Part shown: piece after piece, positions 35,781 to 59,745 of the stretch
Position numbering within the stretch: the stretch's first letter is position 1
Layout: the number at the start of each line of letters is the position of its first letter
From: Hydractinia symbiolongicarpus
Lineage: Eukaryota; Cnidaria; Hydrozoa; Anthoathecata; Hydractiniidae
DNA: 60,000 nucleotides
Assembly: GCF_029227915.1 (NCBI RefSeq)
Contig: NC_079889.1
Location: 4,156,001 to 4,216,000 of the forward strand
Direction of reading: 5' to 3'
The notes under the pieces: model-generated
Told to the model about the DNA's origin: nothing
What the model saw: only the letters and a program-made list of their open reading frames with translations
Database searches by the model: none
Program-made: the position numbers and the translations under genes

Positions 35781-36289
35781 CAACTACAGTAGAATTCTGT
35801 TTAGTCGTACCCTGATTAAGTTGGACATTCGCTCAGTAGTACGGATTTCTTATCCTCCTTGGATTGACGACCTCAATGAAGCCAAAATGCCCCGCTTAAG
35901 TCGTACCCCGGATAGCTTGGACATTCACTCACCATTTCCCTCGGTCCCTTTACCGAAAAACCTAACGTAACTCGGACATTCTGACATAAATTTACACTAT
36001 TTCCTAAGAGTGTTAATTCTTTAATTTAACATGGCATCACCCAGCAGAGAAAAACGTGAAATAGAATTGCGTACGATTGTTAAAAAAAAATATGAAATTT
36101 TAAAATAAATCGAGAATTTTTGAAAGGTATGAAAGTTATAATATTTGACAACATTTTGGTTTAAGCCTTCTTGTCAGGTATTTTACTATCTAGTTACAGC
36201 ACTAGTTACGTTATGGTTCTGTTGTTAGTTATTGTTTTATTGCGAATTTTTATTTGCGTCAAACAACTTTAAACTTTTCCATATTTTCT

Positions 36290-38100
36290 TTGTTTACCTG
36301 CATTTGTCGCTTTCTTCGTCCCTTGACAAGGACGTTATCTCTGATCTGATCTTAAGTCTAACTAACTTTCCACTTCTGTCGACTATGTACGGTGTTGAAG
36401 TATTTTGACCGTCAAATTGTTCCAGACTTTGTTTCACTGTCTTCTTGCAATAATCACTGATGTTTCCACAAAAGGTGGTGATACTGATGATACTTTCAGC
36501 ATCCGTAAAAATAGTGTAAAAAGATTCATCGTTCAAACTTTGATCATGATGACTGAAAGTGTCAGAAGTGTCAGCGTAAGAACAGCGCAAAGGATCGGAT
36601 TTGACATTTCCATTAACCATCCCTTTTCTTGGTGCACTAGAAAATTAGCTTTTTCCGCCAACGAAGTTTGTCCTGTCATCACTTTTTCTCCCATGACTAA
36701 GAAACTGCATAGCCCCAATCTGTGTCTAATGAGTTGATAATTCAATATGGACAGATGTATTTGCCCACCATTTACTTCATTGATTTTCTGAATGGTTAAA
36801 CTATTAAAGGCAAGAAAAGGCCAACAGGTGCAAATGGTGAGCGTTTCTTTCAATTTTTCTCACAGAAAATTGGCTATCACTGGTTGACGTGTTTTCCATC
36901 GAAGAATTTGACATTTCACTTCTAAGTTATCATGAATTATCCTCTTGAAGAGTTGTTCTTCATTTAGAATGGCATGTACTGTACGCTTTCATTTACTTTT
37001 TGCCCAATTAATTGATTGAAGAGTGTTTACTTATACAGAACGGATTTTGCGTGCTTATTTAATCTATGTCTTCAGCTTGTTTTAAATCTTCCACCACCAA
37101 CTGTGAAAACTCTGTTTTCGGACTCTTTCTGATAATTTTTTTGTCCAAGATTTCGACGCCGTGGTTTCAAATATTTAGCGAATGATAAGAGCTGTGACTC
37201 ATATACATTTTTCAAGCATTCTTTAACAAGCGTGTATGGTACTTAAAGTTTTTTTTCACTTAGTTTGATCTTGTTAAGAAATTAAGATCACTTTATTCTT
37301 CCGCAAGAATTGTGGTCCACTAAACCTTTATCAATGTTTTTTATACTTATATCCTTGGAGGCATCTTCTGCAAGATTTAGAATCGATGGTACATGCTTCC
37401 ATTGGGTTTATGGCATTGTTGTCTTAAATGTTTTGCATTCGATCCGCTACAAGCATGTAAAATCGTTTAGATTCGTTACTAGTGCTTCGTTATATAACAT
37501 TGGCGTTCGACTATTGATAGTTCTTCCCATGGCATGCTACCAACTTCAACGGCGACTGTCGCACAGTTAACTAATATGTTGGGATTGAAACTATCCCCCA
37601 TTAATATCATACCTTTTTAAGCATTTCAGCACCCTAATCGTCTCATAATGCCATTTTTTACACAAATTCTGCACAATTTTTTCTACCTTGAAGCAAGAAC
37701 TGAGCGGATAGTTTAAGCGGGTTTGGAGCTGATAGGAAATAGCATGCATGCCTCTTATTTTTAATAATATATATCTTGAAGTGTAATACGAAATCTAAGA
37801 ATGTCATTCTCGATTTAGTACACGCTAAGTGCTCTGTCTGCAAATATTTTCTTCCTATCCAGAGGTCATGTTTCTTGCTGTTTTCTGCTTAAACTGACTG
37901 TTGTTTGAAGTAAACTTCGGTAGCTTAAACCCACTGTTTCTGCAAATCTATGATTTCTCTGATTAATTTCATTTTCCATAAGTAGGAAGAATCGCTGATA
38001 AAATACAAACATATGGTCGCTTTTAAAGTTGTCTATCACCTTCATTTCAAAGAAATTGTTGTTATGCATTCCTTTACTGTGAGCAATTCGTTTTGCTTCA
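36290..38100 (-). pseudogene. Decayed coding-like block, identity unknown
   Basis: On the minus strand, several frames show stretches with ordinary protein composition separated by stops and frameshifts. Examples are 36853-36533, 36620-36294, 37843-37658 and 38069-37866. The pieces follow one another in the same direction over 1.8 kb and are less AT-rich than their surroundings. This suggests an old gene or transposase that has lost its frame. No family motif could be named. An intact multi-exon gene is less likely, because the breaks are not at good splice sites. Confidence 0.35.
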
Positions 38101-38885
38101 TGAAATGATGTGTTGCTATCTTATGTGAAGCGACACCTGTTCGGTAATTCTAGTGTATCTTAACACGTCCTTATTCTTTCCATTTAATTGATCAGATCCA
38201 AGGACAAAACAAGGACAAGAATAAAATAAAAGCTGTGTTGCATTCTTCACACATTTTTTAGAACACATTACAGGAAGAATTTTTGATACACCTTTTTATG
38301 ACGTCAAGTAGTTTTCACTTATGTCTTTTTGTTTGCTTTTCCGCTGAAGTCACTTCTTTAACTTAAATTTGTATTCGGTACGTAATAGCGTACATATTTC
38401 TTCTTTAATAATTATTTCGTATTTTATCAAGAGATTATTTGAAAAAATGAATTCTATAACCTTTTTTAAAACGGGCCGATCTCAACTAGAACCAACTTTA
38501 TTCTGCACCGTCCCTTTGAAATGGTTGGGCACCAAAGGAAAATACGAAGGCAAAGAGAAACACAATAAAGGTGAGGCACAATATTTACCGACGTTTTCGC
38601 GGTGTTGCACATTCTGTGTTGTTTTTGACGACTCTCTCCTAGCTGACTTGTTCGCGTTAGAAAGAGACTTTTGACTTTTTTCGTTATAGGTTATATTCTT
38701 TTTCCTGAAAAGGTAAAAAAATAGGAGCTTCACATCATCTTACTGATCTGCTTTCTATTACAGTGGACTCTCTATAACTCGAACAGCCACAAGGAAACGG
38801 AAACCGTTCGAGTTATAAAGAGGTTCGGGTAATAGAGAGTTAAATATCTGAAATATATTAAAGGACTGAAAAAATAAAAGGACTT

Positions 38886-39306
38886 ATTACAAGCTCGTGA
38901 GCTTGTATTAAAACGCAAATGTGTCCTACAAGAATGGAAATTTTTGCCTCTCTGAGCACCGACACGGGAGTAGTCGTGTGTTCGAATCTTATCTTGGTAA
39001 CTATTTTTACTTTTTTTTTTCTTTTTACTAACTCGTAACTAACCATGTCCGAAATAATCAATTGCAACGTCACAGATTTAAATTTCGTACCTAAACTCTC
39101 TAAGTACTTGGAAGTCATCTAAATGATGTTTCAGGCCAAATTTGGTATTTGTTTTCAACAAAACTTGGCACAGTTAACAAAAAAAGTATGCTGAACATAA
39201 TAGTGACACCATAATGTTGATTTTTGTCACCTAAATGGAGTTTAAGCTCATAAACGTTTCAATCGCGCGACTTTCAACCATGAATGATAGGCTGTATTTT
39301 TTGTTA
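38886..39306. repeat. Second copy of the 24290-24775 dispersed repeat, with a tRNA-like head
   Basis: The segment 39080-39306 matches 24280-24360 plus 24700-24775. It contains one, not three, of the internal units and ends with the same CAACCATGAATGATAGGCTG block. In front of it are the palindrome ACAAGCTCGTGAGCTTGT (38889-38906) and TCGTGTGTTCGAATCTT (about 38972-38988), which resembles a tRNA B box. The family could therefore be a SINE, but a clear A box is missing. Confidence 0.5.
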
Positions 39307-39600
39307 GCAGAAATTGTAAAATTGGGTGCATTGTGGATGTTTCATAGTTGTGCATTTTTAATAGCGAGATAGTTTATGCAGCGCCTGCATATTGTTTATT
39401 TTTTAAAAAGATAAGATTAGTGTTCACAAGCTTTATTTAACTAACTGGTAAAGTAAAGGTGTTTCCACCAAAGTTTTCAAAAGTGAATATAGGCAGAATT
39501 AAGGTCTCCCCCCAAATGCCTGGAAAGTAGTGTGCGAAAAATAAAATTTCCACAACAATACGTAAGAGAAAAACGAAGACGCTCCACCATATATAAATAA

Positions 39601-39651
39601 TTACGAGAACGAAATTCTTTTTGTAGCGAAAATAATTTCTCGTTCTCGCTT
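39601..39651. repeat. Hairpin ACGAGAACGAAATT / AATTTCTCGTTCTCG
   Basis: This near-perfect inverted repeat with a ~20-base loop lies inside the pogo-like element. It may be the centre of a further nested foldback. Confidence 0.5.
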
Positions 39652-40754
39652 TCTTCTTTCTGTCAGTCAGTTTACCCCAGACTGACCCAACGAAAATTGA
39701 AATTTCGAGGAATTTTCCGTTCAAGAAGATCTCACAAATCAATTTCGAAAAATAACTGCGTAGTCCACAAGAAATGTTATTGCCCATCTGAATAGCAAAA
39801 TATGTCGTGTCTAACTTTGTAACAGAAATCACAATTTAATAGATAGCTTTTTGTAAAGTTTATTCGCGAGGTTGTTTACGTATATCATACGTCTTGTTTT
39901 CTGCTTTACTTTAATGCCAAGGAATCGTGTTTACGTTTTGTTCGAAAGACATAAGAATCATTTAAGACCCCTCACACATGTAGATATGAAACATTCGAAT
40001 CATTTAAAACTCTATTTACGTTTACTCTCAGGTGCTTAATACAAGGAGGGGTCTTATAGCTGGGGTGAGTCGGTATTTTTGTGAGAACCAATAAGCAGTA
40101 AGGGGTTTATTGAACAGGTGGGTCAGAATGTTTACTGAGAGAAGAGATACATATGTCATACAATATGTGATACAAAGTAGGTACAAATGCAGTGCGTAAC
40201 AATCAATAAACGTAGTGCTAGCTTGCGTCAATGATAGTAAGTAAATACCAGCAAATACAGAATGTTCAAAACAAAAACAAAAAAACGTTCGAGTTAAGCA
40301 GCGATTCTAGTTATAGGGGTTTGAGTAGTAGAGTTTTTTATAAGGGTTTATTAGGAAATTTCGACCGTGCCAGCGAAATCGTTTGAGTTAAAGAGACATT
40401 ATAGGGGTACGAGTTAAAGGGGGTCCACTGTATTGTTATTAGGGGTCCAAAATATATAGTACTGTGGCAGTGGTGTTTCATCCAATTTAGAAAGTATAAA
40501 GAAGAGACAATGTTGGTAAGCCTTGTTCTATATTAACACTTCAGTTCGGTTATTCCTACGCAGATTGTTTTAAAAGTCAAAATCTTTTTGAAATTCTTTT
40601 GAGCATGACCGCATAGTCTTGTTTTGCGACTAAAATGGACTTTCGCCCTAAAGGTATTTTTGGTGAAATGTAACTAAGTTTAAGAGGTAAGATAAGTCTC
40701 GTTACCAGGCCTCACTATCCAAGATTTTTAGAAAGAGAAATATCAGATTAGTCG

Positions 40755-40900
40755 GCAACTTCACAGACTTAAAAAAATCCCGACATTTTTTGACTAAAAT
40801 TCCTGACACTTTCCTTATTTTTCGTTTTAGGTATTTTGGGCTAGCACAATTTTCTGACATTTTAAGTACAAAAATCTGGCAAAGTTTGCACCCTGTAAAT
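40755..40900. repeat. Dispersed repeat with CCTGACATTTT words and GCACCCTGTA end
   Basis: It shares the words CTGACATTTT, AAAATTCCTGACA and a CACCCTGTA-type terminus with 53665-54016 in RBPJ intron 1. It is a noncoding interspersed repeat of unknown class. Confidence 0.4.
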
Positions 40901-42311
40901 CGCTGGCCTATTAATGACAAGATATCAATATTTTTCAGGTTGTTTCATTGAATTTTGTTCAACATTGAGGTTCCGTCAAGATACTGAGGTTTGTTTGGAA
41001 AAGGGAAATACGCAATCGTATCAACGTAGTTAAACTTCGTTTTTGCTTTACTAAATTTGTCCAAATCGAAATTTAAATACAAACAAAAAAGCGTTTTTTT
41101 AGAAAGAGTAAAGTTTCATCAAATGGTATTTAATTTTTCTCCACTCAGTATACATTCCGATGATAATTTTAACCAAATTTGGCTTTGTTGCTGCTTGGGA
41201 ATTTAGCTGTGTCATTCTCCTCTAACCCTTAAACTTTATGACTTTATAAGGATAAAAGAGAACTTGATGCGTTACGAAATATTTCGATTTAGGTAAACAC
41301 ACTTAAAATTATACTTCGTACTGAATCCTCCAAAGTGATATTTCAGCCAACTTTTTATTAGATGAGAACCGCTAATTATTTTAGTGACGTACACGAAAGT
41401 TCTTAAGGTGGGAAACTTTATTACCACCGGAACCATTTAAACATTGTGCGCAGACGAGTGTGTAGACAGCCTTCAATCTCATTTCTAGGGCTTTTTATAA
41501 AGAAGTACAATATTTTTGATGTTTGTAAGAAAAAGAGTCCTGACGATGAAGCTGTCGCGAAGCTTTTGAAAATAGGAATACAAAATTATCAGTGAATTTT
41601 TTTATTTTTTTTCGTAGACACAATATTAATCCCGGAGGTGAAGAAGTCATGACTCTATTGACACTCGACGTATATTGACACATCCAAGTATGTACTTAAA
41701 ACTTTTTTTAAACCACAATGCATTTTGTTATTGCATAGGGCAATAATAAGGCAGCTGCACTTTATAAACTGTGAAAAAATGTGCGAATGATGCACACATT
41801 TCCCGCTTTTTTCTTGTTCGCTGGGGACCTTAATCAAAGAAATATAATAAAAGAGATGCCTTTAATGGAGTAAATTTTCTCGAGAATTTTATTTCGCAAA
41901 TCAAGATGCTAATTTTTTTTATATTTAGGGAAGGTTTAATTTCGCGAATGGATAGTGTCAATCAATTTTACGAGAATTTATTTTCGGGAAGGCCAATGAC
42001 AGTTACATAAACATGCTTTTATTCTAAAAGAATTTTTTTTTTATTAAATTGACATTTGGTTTTTAGAACAATAAAGTCTTCACTTTACAGCTGCACATGT
42101 CAGCAAAAGAACAAAATATTACTCATAAAAAGCATTTTGCGGGCGGGTTTAAAAATTGGTCAATTTATGCGAACACTATATATATGAAATAACTTTTTGA
42201 AACCTTCAGCTGATATAAAAACACAGGACGTAACCTGTTGTTACCCTGTTATAGCAAAATCATGGCCAACTTTTTTATTTTAAAGAATAAGGTTCCGTAA
42301 AAGTTTATAAA

Positions 42312-43138
42312 TCAACGGTGAGTGACATATACCTCCATGGTGACAGTGGAATTAGCACAGGCAAATGATGGTGTACATCTGTGTAAAGTGCTTACAGCAG
42401 TGCATCCTTTCATGAGTATATAACCTCCCAACATTGACCTAAATAAAAGCACGGGCAACAGCCAGTCGTTACCGCGTCTAACTGTAGCATTCACCCAGAA
42501 TTTTCTTTTATTTGTGGAATAATTTTGCGTTCCATAGCAAAGGTAAGTATCTTGGTAGGAAAACAAAGACATACCACCTAACCACCAGTGAAACTTTAAA
42601 CACAGGTTACAAGTTTGTACTGCTATTTGAATACGTTTTAACACAAGAAACACAAATACATCTGAGAATTTTTTTAGGGTAGTTTATTCATAGCTAGCTG
42701 ATTTACTAAATTATAAATCCGTCTATTTTCACTTTTTAGCTAGGTGCACAAAATATTAAAGAAAATAACAATTTTGGCTACTATAAAAAGCTAGTTAAAT
42801 AGCATATTGACTAGGCTCCCCACAACATGCTGGATGCACTTTTGTAGCACAACTTAAAATTGGTTTCAGGTTGGCTGAAAAACGTCCACCTTAAAATTAT
42901 ATATTCCTGCTAAATACAAAGTATCCAGAAAGACCTTTAAACCTAAACTCAACCCTACCCCACCATACCACTCCCAAACAAAAAAATGGTCTTCGTTAGC
43001 GTAGTCCCGATGGTTGCATGTTTCATCCTGAAATGTGGAGGCCACGGAGAAATTGAGAAATTGAAGCGAGCACTCAATACAAAGTCGGTAAAAATCGGGT
43101 TCTGTGCGGGTATTCCGAAATAAAGCTGTGCGCATCAA
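42312..43138 (-). other. Two minus-strand open frames of ordinary composition, status unclear
   Basis: Frames of 113 codons (42653-42312) and 90 codons (43138-42866) have mixed, Trp- and Cys-containing composition unlike the AT-driven open frames around them. The first contains a TTTATTTAG acceptor-like site (about 42442) and a GAG|GTATAT donor-like site (about 42337). They lie 1.5 kb downstream of the RBPJ stop on the same strand. They could be exons of an unrecognised gene or decayed repeat. No family was recognised. Confidence 0.25.
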
Positions 43139-44423
43139 CTTTAAATACAGGTATTAATAAAGAGTTCCCCTGAACTTATTTAGATATTTTTGGGGGTTTA
43201 GCTTTCGAAACTTTCTAAGTTGAGCTACCACTGAATTTTAACATCAAAGTTAAAGTTATTTCTCTCGAAGTAAATGACTATTTTTCTAGCAAAATGTGGT
43301 AAAAGTAGAACATGGTGGGCACTGACTTTAAAACTTTAAATTTTTAGAGATTTCGAAAACAAGATGCAGATTTCATAGGAAAGGAACTCACTTTTACAGA
43401 TGTTTTTTATAAGAATCACATTTCTTAGATTTTAACCTTCTTTTATAGTGCTTTTTAGCAAATTCCCTGTATACACGTGTTTTTTTATACTAGAGCGTCT
43501 AAATTTAGAGGCTGGGTGTGCTCATCGTTTTACGTTTTATCCTCGATTGTTCTTATCTGTGTTTTTCAAAAAAAAATTGTGAAACGTTGAAGTGTATTTT
43601 TTAGAGGACACGTAATGTTGGGAAAAAGGGAAAAACACTTTGAAGGTACTTGGTTTTCGTAATTCTAATCTCGCATTCGAACCTGCATTACTTTGTTTTA
43701 AATGATTAATGTTCTTATCAAGGAATTCAGGCTGAATACATTCTTAATGTAGTCTTATTTTTTGTCAAAATCTCAGCACTTACTTTTTTCCTCAGGCTTA
43801 AAATTTCAACCTCCAACCTCCGTGTTTCCCTAAAACTTGCTCCTTTAAAAAAAGGGTAAAAAAAGACACCGAATGGTTTCAATATGTACATCAAATTATA
43901 AAACTTAAACACAAAATTAACGTTTAAAATAAAAAAATACAACCAAGTTATCTGAGCTGTATATAATATCTATGAAACACAAAACGTTGCAAAATGGTGT
44001 AAAAAGCTTATCAAGGCCTGCCCTGATAGCCGTCTCTTAGAACACCAAACTTTGCTAAAACAACTTCCTTCCAAATGCGTACCAATGTACTGAAGACGTT
44101 TTTTTCATAAATTATACGGTAAGACCCCTTTTACACTCGGCCAAAGTAGACGCAAAAAGGAAAGGATAGTTAAAAAAAACATCCGGAATAGATTGGGATG
44201 TAATCGTGTACACAGTGCACGAATTTTCGCCAGTGCGAAACAGACGAAGGAGATATAGCTTCAATCTGTATAAGTATACGCTATTTTTTTTAAAAAAACT
44301 CTAGTCTAAAGCGGCTAATTTTTGTCTTGAATTAGGCTTGTCAATTCAAAAAAGGTTGAAACAGCATCGAGTATTGTAATTGTTGGACTATTCCAACATA
44401 AAATACTGCGCTAAAACCGCACG

Positions 44424-44597
44424 TCAGGTAAACTCATCAGCCGCTTTCATCCGGTAACGATCCAGGCTCCGGTTATATTCTATGCAGAATAGAAGTGGTA
44501 TGATTCTGCTTTTTGGTTTGGCTTCTGATTGATTGACGGGTGTAGAATTCTGGTAGACCGGTGTAGGGTTTCGGTTGGTCCGTGCAGAGGAATAGGA
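44424..44597 (-). other. 57-codon open frame directly after the RBPJ stop
   Basis: Immediately 3' of the TAG stop (44598-44600) the same frame stays open for 57 codons to a TGA at 44424-44426. The composition is rich in Ser, Thr, Asn, Pro and Gln in its first half (beginning SYSSARTNRNPTPVYQNSTP), resembling the flexible Ser/Thr/Asn-rich tails of other CSL proteins, and it is less AT-rich than the intergenic DNA. It may be 3' UTR by chance, a read-through tail, or part of the ancestral tail cut off by a new stop. Confidence 0.4.
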
Positions 44598-55433
<10,836 letters not shown>

Positions 55434-58400
55434 ACTGAGAAAATATCATTCCACACCGCACAAACGTTCTCACATTCTAGTCACAAAACATCCTATTGTA
55501 GGCTTAAAATGTATTGCAGAAAAAATTATCTTAATTAAATCTACCCAGAAGGAGTTCAATTTTTTGATGAGTTCTCCATCGTATTTAATACACCATGGGA
55601 AAATTCTCATAAACTTTCTCATGAGTATTAAAAGTAATTGCTCCTAATTATCAGACCGGTCTTCAATGTCAGGCATAAAAGACATAGACAATAATCATGG
55701 GTGGGTTGAAGTAATTATTTTTTTTAGCTGAGCACAAAATTTATCACTTACATTGAGTATGTAAAAACAAAAAGGTTTTCTTTTTTTCATATTCTAAATG
55801 TGAATGTTTATTTCAAATTATATTCTATCAATTCTGTTGATTGGTGTGATGTGATTGATCAAAAGAAAGAAATATATTGTTTTTATCTACTGCTGAACCA
55901 TTGAAGCCATACATTTTGTCTATATGGATAATGTATTGAACCCTTTAATGTCTTGTAAGTGTGAAAATTTAATACAACAAAATCATTTCAAACCATAACT
56001 TTGGAGGATTTGTGGTTAAAGTTGTGGTCTGTTTTATTCTTTTATAAATAAATGAAATTTATGGCCAATGTCAAAATACTTTTGTTCTTGCTTAACATAC
56101 CAATAAAACTAACTATTTCATACTACCTAATTACACAACAAACCATGGATGACTTGTGGTAGGCTGGTTGAAATTTTGTAGAGCCAGTATTCTCATTAAA
56201 TTAGTTTACACATTAGAAAAAAAATGCAAAGCTTCATAAATAGAAAAAAATAGTTTTCTGGCAGGGAGTTTTCTGGCAAGTGTAGAAAATTGGCTAGCAA
56301 AATTCTGTTAATGGGGTATCTCTTTAGCAACAAACAATAAAATCAACAAGGAAACCAAAAAAATTTACAAGTAAAAATATGAGTTATATATGTTTAAAAT
56401 ATAAGTTTGTAAACAGTCCCTTTACAAAAATAAAAACCAATAGAACGCCAAGTATTAAATTTTTTGCTGACAACCTCTTAACTTGGGATTGGCATGTCTG
56501 TAAATTACTGCAAACCAAGTTGCAGATCCCAAGTTGTTGGGTTATTGGAAAAAATTGGGAAACAAAACTCAAAAACTAAAAATGTTGTACCACGCACTAC
56601 ACTAGACTGCAGAAAAAAAGCAACAAAAGAGAGCTAATTTCAAAGATCTGGCAGCTTAAAAGCGGCAAAACAAAAATTTGTCAAAGAGAAAGTTTTACCG
56701 GATCAAATTCAAGATACAAAGGTGCAAAAAATGTGACTACCCCCTAAAATTTATACCTTTAAAGTTACAAACAGACTCTTATTTGTGTTGTGAAAAATAT
56801 TTAAATATACTAATTTTTTTCTTTCATATTTTATCTAAAGATTGTATATCAAAAAAGAAAGAGTTTTGGAACTTTAGAAACGCATAATAAGTCTATATAA
56901 GACATGTAGAATGAAATACTAAATGCCACACATAAAGTTAAATAAGGTGGACGCCAACAAGTTTGCTTTGTGTATATTTTCTTATATTGATACTCATATT
57001 TTATTTGTCACACAGGCTGGTTTCTTGTAAATAATGTACGAAATATTTTTGGTCAAAATAGCATTTGCGACATTACTTTTATGAATCCCATTATTTTTCA
57101 CAGACTAACTTGAATGAAGCCCCATTTGCTTAGTAGAGCCTCTTATAGCAATATTTAATTCTGAAGACCTCACCTCAACCATGGTAGTCAAGAAAAACAG
57201 AAGGGCATTCTTCTAAATATTGTCTTTATCTAAATAAATAAATTGATGGGCCTCACTGAGTCAATAAAAACTGTCTGCTTTAATACGTTATTTAACTGTG
57301 AACTGTGAACATTAGACTTGTACATATTGAGTATTTTTATGTAATTTTATGTTATTTATTAATTCAGTGTTAGGGCAGAAGACTTTGCAGATAAAAACTT
57401 TTTTGGTTCACAGTTATTTTTTCTAAAAAACCCAGAAGTTTATTATTAGTGTGTAATATTCACATAACATCATTTACTTCCAATAAATTCTTATTTATTA
57501 TTTATTGTTCCTAAGCACTGAAACGGTTGCGTGCATTAAATTAGTTTGAAAATGTTGGAATTAAATTGGACTATGATGTAATCATTTCGTGTATATACAG
57601 ATGTATCTCTATAATAATACGCTAGTGTGTCTGTGTGTGTGTCTGCAACAGGCAAAGTGGATGTGTTCATTTTGCTTTGAGTATTATATACTAATACAAT
57701 TAATCAAATTCAACATCTGTATACTGCAGTCAGGCCTTAATGAATTGCGTGCACTGTCACAAGCTTGCAACCTGGACATGACATTTTAATAGTGTACACA
57801 AAATAACATGCGTGTCCTCTTATATTGAATTTTAGACAAGTATAACAATTTCACTTAAAAACGAAATTCACTCGTTCATGCCACCAATGCTGAAACTACT
57901 TTATCGCAACTTTGACCCATTAATAAATGTTAAATATATGACATTGAAATTGTGATCGTGTCGACTGAATACTTTTCTCTTGCTTATTATATGAATAATA
58001 ACAGTTAAAGTTGTGTAAGAAAAAAGCAAGGCATGGTTAAATTACATACACCCTTTGCGTGCATGACAATGCATTAGTTTGAACAAAAATTGTCTTTCAC
58101 ATGTGCCATTAAATTTGCAGCGCTCACATGCATAAAATATTTATTTAAGAAAGCAGTGTTACTGGTACTGTTTTACCCACTGACTAATGATCAACGTAAT
58201 GACATTATAAATATTATGATGCAACATTCCACTAGAAAAATGATTGGCTTAAAAATTTTTCAAAACTAAACTGATTGGTTTTAAAAAAAATAAAAAGGTT
58301 TAATCCGCCATGCTGGCATATGTGTTCCAGTTCCACATACAGAACAGGCTAAAAAGCTAATAATAACAATACTTACTCCCCAACTGTGATACTAAAAACA

Positions 58401-59263
58401 GTTGAAAAGAATTTGTATAAACCTCATGCAGTATAAACTGTGGTGATTGGGTTGGAAGGACTTGTGTCTTGTTTTTTGTCTTTTACCAACAATAATCCAG
58501 CCCTATGTTCCAAGTTGATTTGATGAAATACAAGAAAATATTTTTTAGAGAAAAAGATTAAAATTATCCTCATATTGCCCATTATTTTAGCTATTGGATA
58601 CAAGGAAGTTAACATTAAGATTGGCTAATTCAGACACATGGTTCTGGTGTTTAGGGTTTACAAGTTTATGATATCATGTATTGCATACACTAAAAGACAA
58701 AAGGGTATTCAGATAGAAAGTGGCTGCCACCTCATATCCCAAGAGAAAAATGCAATACCCCAAAAGAATTGATTCTTAAAAATAAGTTTGTTATATAGAA
58801 AACATCCACAATAAAGTATGTCAGGGTTTTAGCCGCACTAAAATTTATAACAAGGTGAGTTTTACTTGGGGAAGTGATGTTAACAATGTAGTGGAACTCC
58901 AATGTCAACACTGTCTTTGTCCCAAGTTTCACATTGTTTATATGTTTACGTTTATGTTGCTTTGTACCGGGCAATAGAGATATGTTTATATTCCTTTGAT
59001 GTCTCAAATGTTAATCCACAAATTAAACAGCACCACATCAAGAACATGAATTTAAGGGCAATAGCTTAAATTTAAATTAATAAAGCTATTACAATGCATC
59101 TCTAATTTTGAGACCAATTAAATTGGAAACGAGCTGATGATACACTACTCACCACATGGGTGACTAGGGACAACCTGGGACTTAATTGGGTAAGTTTTCC
59201 AAACCTGGGTCCCTTAATCTGTTTTGGAATAAACAAGCTAACGACTTTAAAAAAACTTTAAAG
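55434..59263. other. RBPJ upstream region, AT-rich, no supported gene
   Basis: Presumably this is the promoter and 5' UTR side of RBPJ, since the gene reads leftward. A consensus donor on the minus strand, GGGGA|GTAAGTATTG (about 58376), lies just after an acceptor-like CTGTTTTTAG and could mark a tiny 5' exon. No TATA box or CSL site was assigned with confidence. A GT-rich microsatellite sits at about 57626-57644. Confidence 0.35.
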
Positions 59264-59745
59264 GGATTCCTGCCTTAAAAATAATTCTTTATATGTTGTG
59301 GAGAATAAAAAGTTTATCAAGTTTTTTAGAATTTTTTAAAAATCTTTTGTGGTGCCCAAGATATTAAGCTTCAAAGATTTCCAGGTGACCTTATAACATC
59401 ATCATTGATGATGTAATAAGGTACTAAGCATAAATTATTACTTGAAATATCTTGCAAATTTACTCAATATCAAAACTTTTAAGCAGTGTGGACTTATGCT
59501 CATGATAATATCTTGGCATGTGCAAAGTTTTGTAGCTTGAATGGCCTCATTTTTAATTATATATATAAAGAGATATAATGTCAGCATTCTTTAAACTTAC
59601 TTATGACATCATAAAACCCTGGATTTTGAATATTCAAAATCTTAAATAATTTGAGAACGAAAAAAGACTTCCAAAGGGCTTAATAAACAACTTTTCATTC
59701 TCCACAACATATAAAAAAATAATTTTTAGCAAAAAGGCAGGGTCC
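59264..59745. mobile_element. Inverted-repeat element near the right edge
   Basis: The left arm (GGATTCCTGCC...TATATGTTGTGGAGAATAAAAAGTT) and right arm (AACTTTTCATTCTCCACAACATATA...GGCAGGGTCC) are inverted relative to each other over about 60 bp. Inside is a clean palindrome ACATCATCATTGATGATGT (about 59396-59414), part of a longer inverted repeat ACCTTATAACATC...GATGTAATAAGGT. No coding capacity is seen. Confidence 0.6.

Larger units (their letters stand above)
38761..40430. mobile_element. pogo/Tigger-like (Tc1/mariner) nonautonomous element with nested repeat
   Basis: Left end TA-CAGTGGACTCTCTATAACTC and right end GAGTTAAAGGGGGTCCACTG-TA are imperfect inverted repeats flanked by TA. That is the target duplication of Tc1/mariner elements, and CAGT-type termini are typical of pogo. 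Both ends carry sub-terminal GTTCGAGTTA blocks (38806-38815 and about 40290). About 1.6 kb lies between, including a copy of the 24290-24775 repeat (39080-39306), so the element is composite. No transposase was seen. Confidence 0.65.

Noticed and set aside
38972-38995. tRNA gene suspected from GTTCGAATC
   Set aside because: No acceptor stem, A box or anticodon arm could be built around it. At most it is a SINE head.
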